DNA of 64,000 nt from the NCBI RefSeq assembly GCF_001625305.1, contig NW_017804465.1, forward strand, positions 201,291 to 265,290, given 5' to 3'. Shown here in pieces: positions 9,824-24,800 of the stretch; the stretch's first letter is position 1; every line of letters starts with the position of its first letter. The DNA is from Branchiostoma belcheri. Lineage: Eukaryota > Chordata > Leptocardii > Amphioxiformes > Branchiostomatidae. The notes beneath the pieces are model-generated. The model saw only the letters and a program-made list of their open reading frames with translations, searched no databases and had not been told where the DNA came from. The translations under genes were made by a program, and so were the position numbers.

Positions 9824-12800
9824 CTGTGACACAAAAGAAAGAAACAACATGTCAGAAAATTATGGTCAGATCGTAGCAACGTTTTGGACCACACCAGTAG
9901 AACTGCATAGTTCTTAGAGGGAGACTAAACAAGGCCTTGGTGACCCAAAACAGAATGTATGCATGTACTTCCTAAGTCACAAAACATGGGCCTAAAACTT
10001 CCAAACATTCCAATCCAGTGTTTGTCTTCAATTGTTTCCTTCTTTTTCTAACAATCTTTCTTCTATTCCAGAAAACCATGTAGTAAACTGGTGTAGCCTT
10101 GACACAGTATATAGTCACCACAAAATAAAATTGTACTTCTCTTGCAGCAGCATTTGTTGTGTTATGCATGAAATTGAAGACTACCTACTGGTGTCACAAA
10201 GGTGTATGAACTGAAAAAAAATCATAAAAGTTAAGAGGTGTAGTTAGTCCCAGAACTGTTGTCTTTCTACCAAGTCAGACTATTAAAAAAGGAAACTGTG
10301 CTATCACCATTATTGTTTGAGTCTTTAAAATTGTGGTTTAGGGTGTTTAATCTGAGAGAGTTATGGTTGAAGTTATTTCTTTTACATGTATTGTGGATCA
10401 CCATTTAAGATAAGTGGAGGATGGGTAAAGTTTCTGAAACAAAAACAAAAAGGATGTGGTTATTTTGGGGGAGGAGGGGTAAAATCATCAGGATGTCTCA
10501 TGCCTTGGGGGAGAGGAGGTGTCGAAGTTTGAACTGAGATTTCCGAAGTGTTGTCGCCCCTTCAGAGGTTGCACCACAACGCATCGCCCTGGCCACCTTC
10601 TGCCTGTATATGTGGGAACATGTCGGAGGCCTTCATTATAGACTGATGTAGACATAAGGGAATATGCCTGTCATTTTAAACAAACGCATGTACCGCCACA
10701 GAAAAAGGTGGTTCTGGGACGATAAGTATTGCAAAGTACATTTCAAGTCAGCGAGTTCAGAAGAGATTGAAGGCGACTTTGTCAAACTCTTTGTAACAGT
10801 GTTACGAAAACCTATGAGGATTTGATGCATATTATATACAGATCATACAAAATGTACGCAGCTGTCTCAAGAGCTCCAAAATGGCAAAATTTTCATCATT
10901 ATCGTTGTAGTCATCTTAGCGCTTGCATGTAAGTGGTTCTGATGACATGCTTCCAAAGCTGTCCAAGCCTATGATTAAGGGCTAGTGCTGTTAGTTTGGA
11001 ACTAAGAGGTTTTGGCCATTGCAAACCGAACATATATACTCCTACTACTGTATGGTTAAGCTGTCACACAGGCTATCATTACAGGCTGGCCTATGGTCAT
11101 GAGGAACTGGTAGGTTTTTGACAGGTCACCCAGTGGCATATTACCTACTCTTATGGATAAGTTTGGTGGGTTCTTGAATAGAGGAGCAACAAAGGGAAAG
11201 GGATTTGCAAGTTTGGGACTAGTAGGTTTAATGGCCATCACATCACAATACTCCTTTTAATATTCTAAGGTGTTGTGGGTTCTTGTAAGGTGCTAGAAGT
11301 TGTTGGTTTCCTTAAAGATACATCCGAACAGCTCGACATCCTCTCCAAAGGACAGTAACCCCTACCCAGTAGGGTGCAGCTCGGGATCAGACCACTGACA
11401 GGTGGGCCGAGATTTGAACCCCCAACCATTTGATCCAGAAGCGGAGGTTACTCAGTGCACGCTACATTGAGGGCTTTGTTAACCGCAGCTGCATCTGTCC
11501 CTACTCATCCCATCGCTATTATCACCCCTGGACATCTCAAAATTGGTACGACCCTGGGCAGTGAGGGATGCGACGCACAATGGCTCAGCGTCCTCATGTA
11601 TTTTCATGAGGCCCCGAGGTTGGAGAGGGGGACCAGACGTACCAATTTTCCCGGCTGGGAGCGAGCGAAACCGGTCCTCAAAAATTCTCCACACACCTCG
11701 GACTTGTTTTGTTAACGCGATAATTAAGCTGTTTGTTGTAGAAAACATTGAAGTAGAACATTTGGTGGGGAGACAAAAGATAAGAAAGGGCCAAGCTGTT
11801 TTACCGGATGCACACCTGTCCGTGTGATAAGGTTTGGCGCGACGCCGCTCGAGTTAAGGTGCCCATTACTGCTTACTCAACCCCACAACCTGATGAGCTT
11901 CTAAAGACCCTGGAATTTAAGAGACAGATGTCTTCCATTGATGGGGATAAAATTAAAGGGTAGCACTCCGCCTGGTGATGTGTTCGGACCCCATTACCAG
12001 ACCCTCCCTGATAGGGAGACGAGAATGAGCAAGACATCATACCTGCCGTTCTATTACAGTTCAGCCAAGCAAAACAAGTAACGAGGCAGTAATAACAGTG
12101 GAATTGAGGGGCAGAGGCACACACTGTGTGTTGGCAATATTTCTCCAACATGTATAAAGTGGTCTCAGCTATGTCATATAAGAAAAATATATCTCTTTGT
12201 TACTGATATTTTAGTACAATGCTTTAAGATTGGACCAATTTCGGTTGTCGATTGGCAGCTCTGAAACATCATTTTTCAAGCGTGACTCCATCTTGTGTCC
12301 TATTCATGAACTCAATCAGAAAGAGAGAGACATGTAACTAAGATAGATGAGTTGCTCTAGACTGAGCCAATAACGCTACACTTCCTGTTCTGAATAAAGA
12401 TTTTCAAGGCCAGATGGCCTGTGATTCAAAATTAGGGATTATGCTTGTCATTTCAAAGAAATAACTCCACAGTAAAAGCGATTGTAGAACAAGAATTATT
12501 GCAAAATACATTTCAAGTCAGCGAGTTAAGAAGAAATTGAAGGTGGCTCTGTCGAACTCTATTTCTCTCCGTAACGGTGTTACGGAAACCAATAAGTATT
12601 TGATGTGACTATTATACAGATCATACACAGCTGTCTCAAGGGCTCTGAAATGGCGAAATTTTCGTCATTATCGTCGTCTTTGGCAAATATGCCGCAGATG
12701 AAATTGGTTTTGCAGCATAATTATATTAGGCAGCACCAATTTGATTTGTTGGTCCTCGGATTTAAAAAAAAGGAATCATTGCTAAATTGGAAAATCATAA

Positions 12801-15800
12801 TGAAATCTGAGGGAAAGTCTGTTCCTTAATTTGTGCACACATTTTCAGGGAGTAGATAAAGCCAGATGCAAGTTTTCCCCCCAGCCCTGTTTTCACGAGG
12901 TCCTCTTACTAAAATTGTACATAAAAATGTCCGACAGAGAACCGACAAATAAAATTCCCGTGGCCTTATATTACCCCCAGCCGAATAGGCCAACTTTATG
13001 TGCTTCTGCTCTGTCTACATTTTTATGGGCCATTCTATCTCATTTTGTGCATGAGTCAGTTTCAGGCACAAGGAATCCCGCGCAGGTGGCCAGTTAGGTT
13101 TAAACTGACATTTCCGTTCCTTTTTGATACACTATAAAGTTTTAACTCGGGCTCTCGTATGACAGAAGCTGCCTCTAAATCAATGCATATGGGATAACTC
13201 ATCGAGACAGGCATTATTTTAAAACTAAGTGTAATAGTTTTTTTAAGCATTGCCTGAGGAGATGACAGTAACAGTAATCACATTTCAATTATAGCTATAA
13301 TGCACTGTTTGCTCAACAGTCCTGATTTGTTACAAAGCAATATAACGTTAAATTGACAAGTTAAGATGAAAATCGATAATTCACAAAAGTCAAACCTCTT
13401 CAAAATGTATTTTTTAATGTACCCCTGCCTACTGTTCTAAATTACCATACTCTTTATTGTCTAATTCTTGTTGCAATATCTTTATGGTGATGTCTTAATT
13501 TTCCATGTATAGTTCTTTCAGGCTTATCTTCTTTCCCATTCTCGCGCCAGTTTTAAGTAGATAGTGTAATGGGGTCTCGGGAGAATGTCGTCCATGAAAT
13601 CAGGTTCGTGTGGACTAATACATAAAATGTAATGCTTCCCACCGATTCAGTAACTGCCCGTATCCTGAGAGAGCTTTATCAATGAGGAGGCTCATATCAT
13701 GCCTACAATTTCGGCCATGCCAATTCAATTTCTTATGTTACATAAAATAAATCAAGAAACTGGACAAATTCTCTGAAGACCTTTCAGATAGCATCTTCCA
13801 ACAGTGACTTTTCTTGGTTGTTCTCAGAAAATGTTGTCAGCTGTATGATCAACATGAAGACAGAGTCTAAAAGGTAGTCTGTACCTTGGTACACAAAGTT
13901 TTAAAGAGAATTTGGCCAGAATAAATTTTCCTTCCAACCTTTTATCTCGTTCTTATGATTTGCTGAATTTCTACTTCAAAACGTCCAACAACAAAGACCA
14001 TTAGATTGGTGAGCCTTTGAATTAAGAAGTCTAATCTGATGTGTTTATTTCTGGTACACTTGTAAAAAGGTTTGACGAGCTGGCTGAGTTTCTTTCATTT
14101 TGTTTTATCTCTACTAAAGCATCTCATTGCCTTGCTGCAGTCTGATGTGACGTACTGTATCACAGCTTGCAAAGGAACAGGAGCCTAATCTTTCTTTAGT
14201 GATTTCCTAGATTAGGTCGGAATCAGTTTCTGTTTTCTTCTTCTAACATCTGCACTGTTTCCCTGTCTTGGTACATCTATACCTCTAAAGAACAGTAATT
14301 CAATGTTGTTGAAGAAAGGAATGAGCAGAAACTAATTAGTCGTTATCAATTTCCTTCAAAATATGGAAGCTGGTTGGCCTAAGCCACGAATGCATGTCCC
14401 GGTATCTATACAATGATAAAGTCACAATTCCCAAGATTTCCTGACAAAAATGTCTCTTGCCATCTCATTTTTGACTTATGACCTGCTCCCCACCAAATTT
14501 GCAGTCTTGAACATGGGCACTGTAAATCAGTTGTAGGAAGGGCACCATTTCACGAGGTAGTGATTCCCTTTACGATATCTTTAAACTAGCAAGAACCCGC
14601 CTTTATTCCTCTCATCAGGCAGACTCCAGATACATTTAAAAGTAAATGTCACATCTGCATTCTGTACAGGAACAAGGACTGCGCGGCGAATCCCTGATGA
14701 TTCCCTCGAGCAACCGAGAAGATGCTTAAAGTGTGATTTATACCCGTCTTTTGTCAGTGGGGCTTCATCTTATTATACACCTGTCTGCCTGGCTATCTTG
14801 GAGATCCTCCAAGACTATGAATCGAAGAATACCTCGTTATATTTCATAATTGAATATGAAAGTGAAGTGAGGACTCTTCTACAATTCACTGCAAAACACA
14901 TAAAATATACGACATACTTTACTTTAAGGTGCACAACCTTATATCTCTCTTTGCCAATGTTTTGACATGAAATTTAAAATCCTGCTGCATGGGAATGGGG
15001 AGGATCTATTGAGTGTGCTACAATCAGTCCACAAATGGTAAGAAAACAGCAACCATTCCTGTACTGCAGCAATCACACCACAAATACATGTACCTCCTTT
15101 TATTCTACTGCAAACTAAAACCACAGCAAAAGTTAATGAATTACACAGCGGCAAGGAGAGTCAACGTACAGTTCCGCCATGCTGGCCCTGCATAAGCAAA
15201 AATCGACCCTTCAAATCCATCCACTTCATGTTTTTGTATTGCCACACCCCGAGCCCTTGACACCCGGTCAAGTGCAGAGACTCGGTGAATGACTTCATGA
15301 TGCTGTAATGCTCCTGTAATAGATGTACCTGCGCTCCCAAGTGTGAATGCCCCTCAGCCTGGCCTTGAAAAGGCTGGTAAACCGGCATTGCTTACAGTGG
15401 AGTGCCCCAAAAGACAAAATTTGTCACTGCAACGATATTCTTGGAAATGACCCTTTTTGCACTCTGCCATCAGAGCCCCATCTACACACTACACATCATC
15501 AGATCTAAGTTGCCTTGTAGAAAACTTCAAGAGTGAGCTTTTTTATTTCAGGTGATTTGGTTTCTTTTCTATTCACTATCATACTGCTGCAGCATAAGAT
15601 CCCATCTACACCTACACCTACACATCATCAGAGCCAAATGGCTCTGTGAAAGATGGGATTTGTACACACACAGTCTGCCACTTGCAAGAGTGGGCTTTTT
15701 CCTCTTTAGGTAATTTGTTTTCCATAGTCCCCCCCCTCGAGATGAGGATGGGACAAGGTGAAGGTGATTCGGTTTCTTTCTTTTTCACTCTGCTGTATGT

Positions 15801-18800
15801 AAGATAGCCTTGAAGACTAACCCACTCTCAGAAATACAGGAAAGAAGGTATTAAGAGACTGGCATAATGATGATGAAAGCTACCTAACTAGCCTAAGGCT
15901 ACTACAAAAAGCTGTCTGAGACTCCAATTCCTCTGTAACTACGACAGAAAAAAGTACAGTCAAAACTGCACATTAGTAGACCACCTAGGAGACCAATAAA
16001 ATCTGGTCTATGTGGACAGCCATGAACAGGATTCTTAATTGCTCGTGTCGACAGGGAAAATTATCAAAGGGCCCACCAGAAAGTGGTCACATCAGCCGAG
16101 TGGTCCTTAAATAGAGGTGGCCACTTGTACAAGTTTTTTTCATTCCAGTTTTTCTTCAACACTTGCTATTCCTTACTAGAATGTGATCCCCCAACTGAAT
16201 GCCTCTCGCCACCATCCCGCTACAATCAACATTCCCCGCTTGTCTCTTATTCCTCACGCCCGTCTAAGCTTTGACGGCAAGGCGAGTAATCCCGGGGCAC
16301 GAGTTGGCTTTGCAATCCGCTTTGCTTGGGAGAAAAATCAGCCGATAAGAAATGGTAGCATAATTCCCGGTTTATTGTGTGTTCGGGCCTTATGTGGTGT
16401 GCTTTGCTAATAAGGCGGGCTGGATAAGCTGACTCATTGATCTTTCTCCGTCCACAAATGAGTCCGAAGCTTGCCCGGCCCAAGACACAAGCCTCTGGCT
16501 ACCTATAGCGACGGATCAGTCTTCATTTGGAAATGGTGGAATTCCATTTTGCCATCGATAATAGCACACTTCTTGCATCGGCCAATTTGTCTTCATGTGC
16601 GCTTCACTGGGCAGCATTGGGGAGGGTCTCAAATCTTAGATGTACTCCTAGAAGGGTTCAGTTTGCGAAGACATTAATGGAGAAGATGTTGTCGAGCTAA
16701 AGATCGTTTGTAATCATCTTGCAGGAAGTGTGAAAATTTTTGTCAACTCTGATATCTTTTAAGACCTGGTAGTAAAACGTTTGACTTATAACAATAAAGA
16801 GAATGGAAGTCTGCAATTCACCAGGCAGAAAGATGCTCAGGTTCTTTCAGTTGGTGGTATTGATTTTGCCATATAAGCTGTGATAAGCTGGGAAGAAATG
16901 CAGCGACAATCACCGATGAAATGGCAGCTTCGAAAGAAAAGTGTTTTCAACCGACGGGCAGTTTGGCTTAGAAAAAACACTTCTGATGCTCTAATGGCCG
17001 CAGTTCGGCGAGCTAGCGCTACTCTAAGGATTAATGCGATCTGAAAGGCAGAATGATTTTATTGCAGCATTTACATGTAGCATCATTAAGATGCCCGGCT
17101 CGACGTGCGATGTAATCTTTTTTCGCGGAAATTGAAACTTACGGGTTGAGCCCTCTAATGCAAGAATCGTCCCATCTCCTCCTCCGTGGAATCTAAATTG
17201 CAGATTCCTCGTCCCCTACTACTGCAGATGAGGGGATGTATTTACATATTGTCGTGAGAATCGATGCTCGCTGATTTATGATACATCAATAAGAAATCCC
17301 TCTGATGCCTACTGCTTACTGATGCTGCCTTTTATCTATTCATTGCCTTCAGCTTGGAGAACTGCAGCACTTTGATGAAGGCACCGAGTAGTCCCCTCGA
17401 GCCGGCCCGGGAAACAAAGGATCGATCGGCGTCCCAGTTCCTAACATTTTTCTTCGCTTCGATCCTGATGAAGAATGCATGTAGTGTTGCGCTAAGGCAC
17501 AAGCCGTTACCTCAGTGTTATCAGTTGGCGCGCCATGGATGCACCTCCTCCCATACCTGCTGAATCCTCAAGATAACCATTAAGTTTCCGTGCAGCACCC
17601 TAAGAAACGAATTATGAGGAAGCAAAATGCATCTTCGCCCTCTCCATACAAATGTGCCGTATCATATAGTCATTAAGGATGGGGGTGCATGGCAAGTGTT
17701 TTTTGATGGGGACGGGTAAGAAATAAGAGTGGAAAATTCTCTGGGTGTGGTCAGGGAAGAGACCTCTTGGGCGATCGGCCTCGCAAATTACTCCTTGAAA
17801 GATCAATTATGCCGAGCATGTTCTCCTCAATACATCCCTGATGGAGACTAGGTTAACCTCTTAATATGCTAACAGTCTGATCACCTGATGATTCAGAGGG
17901 GGGCCCATTTTCTGTTTGACTGAAGGATGTGCAGATGACTTGCAAGATTTATTTCATTTAGAATTTCTTTATTCACATTCATTTCTTAAGGGTTAGGGGA
18001 AAAGCAGGTCATACTTATAATAATATAACAAGCCCTCTTCTCAAAAACTTGAATAAAATCAGAATTATGACTTGCAAGGTATCCGGATGCCACGTTGTTC
18101 ACTTCTTGATCAGAAGATCGCTACACCCAATCTATAAATAAATGAAAGCCCGGAAATGTTTTTCCTCCAATGTTGATGAGTTGTTATTGTCATTTCTTGG
18201 CAGCACTAAAATAGATGTAGGTGTAGATCTATGGTACTCAAACACGAGACGTCATACGAATACCGACTCCCACACCTGTGAATGGTGTTCTGTTGTCTAT
18301 TCTCTGGTTTTGAATGAGCTAATTTGCTACAGCAAATGAGGACTTGTCAACGTCCCTCTTCAATCTCACAACCTATTAACAGATCCAGGAATGATGCATT
18401 CTTGATTCAGAGAGTAACCATGCAGCACAGAAAACATTCTGCCTATGCCTGGCAATAACTCTTCAAAGCATTGCAGTCGGATAAAGCTATCGTGATTGGA
18501 AATCTCTAAGTGACACCCCATCAGACAAGTTTAGGAGAGGGTAGAAATATTCTGAGAATATCATATAGTTGGTAAATGGAGAGAAATCAATCAACAGGCT
18601 TCAATTATTTAAAAAAAAGCTTCAGAGAGCTACAAGCACTGAGAATGTACCACATGAAAAGTGCAATTCCTAAATTAGAGTGGATCATATTGATTCACTC
18701 AATGGATATACAATGTACGGTAATCAAAATAAAAGATCCTTTTGACTGCCCTTAATCCAACCCATTTCAAAAGCCATAAGAATATCTTTTGACTTCAAAT

Positions 18801-21800
18801 TTTATTTGTAAGTTTTCTCTTTTATGTACTAAATGGGGCAGACTTTCCCCCTAGGCTCTGATCATTGATTGTTTTAGGCTGAATATTCAATATGGCCGAT
18901 CAGTTTGATCAAGAGTCAGCTTCTTTTGAAGTTGATCCGACTTATTCCGGCTGAAGTTCCTGCCTAAGCCTTCAGAAAATTGTGTGCATCCAACTGAAAA
19001 AGTAGGTTTTATGTTGAAACAAATGAAGCGGCTGTTTGTTTCTTTTTTAATCCCCCTCCATGGCAGCAGCCGTGCTGGCCACCCAGGCAAAATATTTCGC
19101 CAAGAAAAAAGCTGAATATGCCTGATAAAGGTTTTCATCTCAAAGTCACAGAACGAATCCTGCATAATTCATTCATACTGCACAGATGAATGACCGTGTG
19201 TGATAGGGCAGACCCACCAAGTTGTCATTTTGCCAAGTCAATCTCCAAATCATCTGCTGGGTTTCTACAATGAGGTTACTCTGGCTTTATACTGAATCTA
19301 AAGAGAACTTGCTGTAGTCATTGAAATGAGCACTCGTAGCAAAATGCCCCATTGAAAAATAAGCCACAATTTGTTTACTGGTTTATTTGCTTTATTTACC
19401 CAGGGTGGCCCACCTCAATGTCATATATACTAATATAGCATTGCTTTACAGTGGGGCCCTGCACAACATACATTTATTGTGTGGCATACATTGAAAACAT
19501 ACACAACAAAGAAACATATTACTATTACAAAACTTCACGGGCTTGGCCATTATCATATTCATAGATGGTCATGTCTTTTTTTTTTTGCATTATCTCACCG
19601 TGCATAACTGAGCTTTCCAAATGATGTCATCCGTTAAATCAAGTTTGCATGACCCGATTTGTTGAAGTGCTCCCTCAGCAGCCAGTGGAAACTATTCCGT
19701 AGGTCTCCCCAGGACTGCTGACCTGTGTAGGGTTCACTCTCGGCTTGCTATCAATGGGGTTGTGGCACCAAAGGTCCCCAATTGGTCATCCGATTCTCAT
19801 ACCCACCCACTGGGTCAATACTCAATTTATATCAAAATGCCAGGTCGATTCACCTGTCTGTAGCACCACAAGGGCTATCGGGCCTTGCCTCAACTTTTCA
19901 CAAGATTAAAAATATCTCGGGAAGGCTGCCAACTCAAGATAAGAGATCACCACAAATATGGACGAACTAGAGGAAAGGAAAAGAGTAGTTTAACCCTCAC
20001 ATTGCTACATGTATGCACCCACGTATACAAACAAAGTGTTAATTTGTACCCAATTTACAGTAATTCATATGTCGAAACTTGCTCATTTTGATTTTATAGA
20101 CACCGGTCACCTTTGAACATGAAAAGGTTGAAAATGGCTTTATCCAGTCCAGTATGTATACCATTGAGAATGCCTCTTCCCTCCCATTGCCTTCTTTTGA
20201 ATTGCCTTCTTTTGAGATGCCTCCCCACCTCCTATTGTTAGGCTTTGATTATACCACGAAATTGAGTCTGAATCAGAATGCATACTGTATAATGTGGAAG
20301 TCAACAATGCTTCTAGTACCAATTATTATATACAGAGACCATTTTGTGTAAATGGGCAGACCTGTGATGCATTCAGCTGCAATTATCAGGTATTACTTAA
20401 TCCAAACTGTTTTAGATTTCACTCGAGGAGCTATCATAGAACGGAAATCAACAATCATCATTGCTGTGGGACCATTAGCGCAACTGATATTCAGGCCATT
20501 TCTGGTACGATTGCGGCTCTGTCTTATCTTTCGGGCCCTCGGTGTTGAATGCGAAATCAACACTGGGAAATATCTGCGCACCATGCAGGCGCAAAATCAA
20601 ATAGCGATTTGCCTAGAAAACCACGAGTGTGGCTATCAGGTCAATACGCCATTAATGTCTTAGTGCTTGAGATTTTTCACTGTCAAGACACAGGTGCTGC
20701 CCGGTTGCAGCTTTTAGCTTCAAATCAAAATTTCATATATTCGGATCCATCGACTGGAGCTCAGCTGTGTGCTGCAGTGTTTGTTGTGGCACTCGAAGAA
20801 CGACAAAGCACCCAGCTGGCATCACAAGGCCACTGCCGTATTAAATGGTGGGATTTTCGACTCTGCCACGGGTCAAAGACTTCTGCGCATTTTCCTAGCA
20901 TCATTTTCAATTTAGATACCGAGGCCCATTCCCTCCCATACCTCTGTGCTTCCCACAGAATACTAATATCCTGAGCAGTCTTGCCAACTATCTCCTTCAT
21001 GCACACTGTGGTATGAGTACCATACCTTTAAGGGCACATCATTTTATACAAATATCAAAATTGTAGCAAGAGGACATCCTGAAAATTAGGACTGGGAGGA
21101 AAACTTTTTCTGACTGTAATATCTGTTCTCCCTGAAAGATGCGGTAGAGCATCAATGAACAGACTGCCTCTCAGACTAGTGATGATATTCAAATCTGGCA
21201 TATGATTGTTTTCAACTCTGAGAACCGAGAAATTTGATTGGTGTGGCCTAATCAGCCTATTGTGCGTCTCTTAGATCATGAAAGAAAATGTAATTGTACA
21301 TTGTATAGTGTTGAGATTATGATGGATCTGCATTTGTGTTAAGAAGCAGGGAATTGATTTAATAGCGGCCGAACTTTTATCTGAGATCCAATAGCGTGGA
21401 CCGCCATATGGTCCGTCTTTTAGTTTCCGGTAATAGACCTTGCTTTCATTCTTATTGTCATCTTTGGATCAATGTCTGGCCATCAACTCAGGCTGCCTTA
21501 TTTCTCTTTGGAGCGATTAAGTATATTTCATTTCGTGAGTTTGAAATGCGGGGTCAACGGTACTCGAACACACGCTGGCAGAATCTTTCCCGGAACAGTC
21601 ATTCTATGCCTTAAGGTTTCTTTAAGTAGGGCACACAGGTGATTGATAAATTTTGCTGCCATCAGAGAGCCTTTTATGTCCAGCTTGGGACGATTTGTAG
21701 ATGTGAAATGAAAAGGATGGTGCAAGGCAAAAGAGAGCGTCGTTTTCCAGAAAACGGAATGAATTCTGGGAGATTACATTGGGATGATGGGTGGTTATGG

Positions 21801-24800
21801 CTGAAATCGTTTGTATGAATTCATGTAATTTTTGGCATAGGACTGATGTATTGCATGCCCCTAATGTACCTTATATTGTATCCAAAAAATCTTTTATTCA
21901 ATCTATGGGTTGAACCAGGTATATATCTAAAGGCTATTATCAAGGGCTAGCCAGTGAGTTTGGGACTAATAGGTTTGGGCCACTGCAGACCAGTACCTAC
22001 ATGTACATATTGTACAAATCATGTACGTACCCTTGTGCTTATTGATAATTTTGGTGCCCTGGGTCTTAAATGATCTACAGGAGGTATGGATCTGCTTTTT
22101 AAACAAGCAAGTCAGACCAGCGTACAAGTGACCACTTCTGCATAAGGACCACTGGCCACAGTGCCTAGATTATTATTCCCCATTGACCCACAAGCATTAC
22201 AAATCCTGTCTATTGTGGTCACCTGTGTACATTGAACATTTCCTTCAGTGGTCCCCTTAAACATGTTAGTTAGACTGTACCTAAAGTGAAATTGGGGGAT
22301 CTAAGGACATCGACCGAGATTCGAACCCTCTGCCTTTAGTTACAGAAGTGGGATAATTGCTAACTGTTGAGTCATGCCAAGCTTCTTGTCTTAATCTTAC
22401 GAAGATGAACCTAGTGCCCGCTGACCAGTTTTAACCCAATTCTGTATAATGAGGACATAAACCAGAGCTAAGATAATGAGATTAGCAAATTCCGGGATTA
22501 GGGCCATGGGGTTGGTCAATCTTGGGGCACACAATTAGCCTGGGTGCCATCCTGTTTAGCTTGTGTCTGCCCTAGCAGACATAGCTGGTGAAAGCAACTA
22601 TTGGAGCAGACACTGTGGCTAACCTAGATGGCACCCAGCTAACTGCTAACCACTGGGCAAGAAAGAGGACCTGAATCTTCAGGTTTAGTGCAAGTAGTAT
22701 TGGAGCCAAGTTGTGCCTGCCAGGTATTTTTTTGCAATTACACTGACTCATGTAATACATTTCATTAACTTCTACCACCTGTAAAAAGCCAAACAAAGAA
22801 TTGACAAGGTTTCTAAACTTAATCAGTCCTGACTTCTTGTTCCTGACATCTTTTACTGGCAGCAATGGTTTGAGCTTTCCAACCATTAGCCAGAAGAAAC
22901 GAATATTAGGTGAAGTTGTAAAGAAGATGCCATTGAGTGGTGCAGATCTAGATAAGCTCTGTCTAATGCAGGTAATTTTGAATAACGTTAATATGCAATG
23001 ATACAAGTGTATTTTTGAGCCCAGTTGACAGACAGTAGCCGATGTGAAGAGTTGGTGATTCTGGTCAGCATCTCTTTCGTGCCTCTTGCAAAAGCATTGT
23101 CATCAAATGCTGACTTGCAATTCAAGACAGCGCATCACTACATGAACACGCTCCATAAGCTATTCATATACAATAGTGTGTTCATATCTTGGATGACAAA
23201 TTGCAACTGTCACGTAAAGTCCTCCATGGACCAGTTTCGGGGGCAATGCCTTGATAGCATTTTACATTTGTACATATTGCGTATTGGCAAGACAAACTGG
23301 TCAAGTTTTCAACTTTTTTGGGAACCTTGGATTAATAACCTTCTATAACCGTTTAGTACCAAATTTGTATAAAATATGATAAATATTGTTTATGGGGTAA
23401 GGCAGTAGGGAGAAGGTTAAGTACATGTATTATTCTAATTGTAGAGGTTTTGGAGTGATGGGCAAGTGACGAAATCTCATCACTAAATGCATACATTCAG
23501 CTGCTTGGACATTTATCACTATCATTCGGGCCCTTCTCTAAATTAGCCTCATTTCTACGCTGTATATTCTTCAAACTCTGATGCCATTATTAAAAGAGCT
23601 TAAAGAAGACAAAGAATCGGCCATTTCCATTCACAGCCATTAGCCCTGTGATGTGCCCTGCCAGGGAAATGAAGAGGGAACCCGCCAATTTGGGGTTAGT
23701 TTAGATCGCAATGAAGATAGAGAGAGAAATGTCTCCAGGCCGAATGTTCCGCGTGAGAAAGATTACCCACCTCAAGGTTAGACAATTTGGAAGCCGCCAA
23801 CTTTACATTCTCCGGAGCAGAAGGAATTAGACGACGAATGTTGAGTTATCAATGAAGACAGAAGAGGCAATGGCGAGCCATTTCAGCTCCACCAAACTAC
23901 GAGAGTAGCATATCATAACCAACTGATTTAACTATGGGGCACTGCTTGGAACCAGATGAAGCTCAAAAAGTGTATAAGCTCCATCTGTTCTTATACTAAC
24001 AGCAGTCTTATAAGAAGCAAGAAGTTGAACCTGTTCATACTAGTATACATTAGTGCTCTTGTAGATAAGTAAGATACAGTACCTTGAGCTGCTTTATCAC
24101 CTTAGTGACCTGTACTTAGCTTGTAAGAGTATATACCTACATTGTACAATAAAGGACTTTCATTCATTCATACCGTCATACCAATGAGGTGATGAGGCTA
24201 TTACGGCAGCCCCTAGATATAACTTTTCTTTTGCATTCACAGGCCGATGATATTGGTACCGTGAAGGATAGCAATTCCTCTTTCGAGTACAAGCACATTC
24301 ACAAGCACTCTTCTCCATCAGTCTTCATTGTCATGGCCAATCTATGGAGCAGGAAATGGGAAAACATTCCACGTTTCGCAGCCATTGCCAAAAGATGTAT
24401 TCATGGCAGGATTACTTGGAAGTGGGGGCGTGTTTCGTGCGGGGTCCCCGCTTTTTCGCGAACGGTGGCGGCGATCCCTTGACTTCTCCTGTGTGTGCCT
24501 CTCAACCTCGGGTGCCCATTTTGCTCGCAGATTAAATTGTAAGGTAGCGTACTGCATCTCTTTCTTTCCAACCAATGACTAGGAGAGATGCAAAATGCAT
24601 CAGACACCGATTGAGGGAAGGTCAGGCCACGTCTAATGTTGTAAAGGACTGCAATCATTCTCGGGAAGCTAATGAAACACTGTCGATTCTCCAACCACTT
24701 CACGGCTACCGATCACACGTCAAATAGGGCTATTTACTCATTCTAGCAGCAGCATCCTGCCGGCTGAATTAGCCCATTCAGATTAGCTACGGTTTGTTCT

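Noticed and set aside
9498..9917. 139-codon plus-strand frame over the last protocadherin exon
   Set aside because: Antisense to the exon carrying the conserved tail block; valine/glycine-rich shadow.
20352..21006. Overlapping 103-, 141- and 81-codon frames
   Set aside because: Several overlapping registers on both strands with no splice sites or family match; more likely non-coding DNA of balanced composition.
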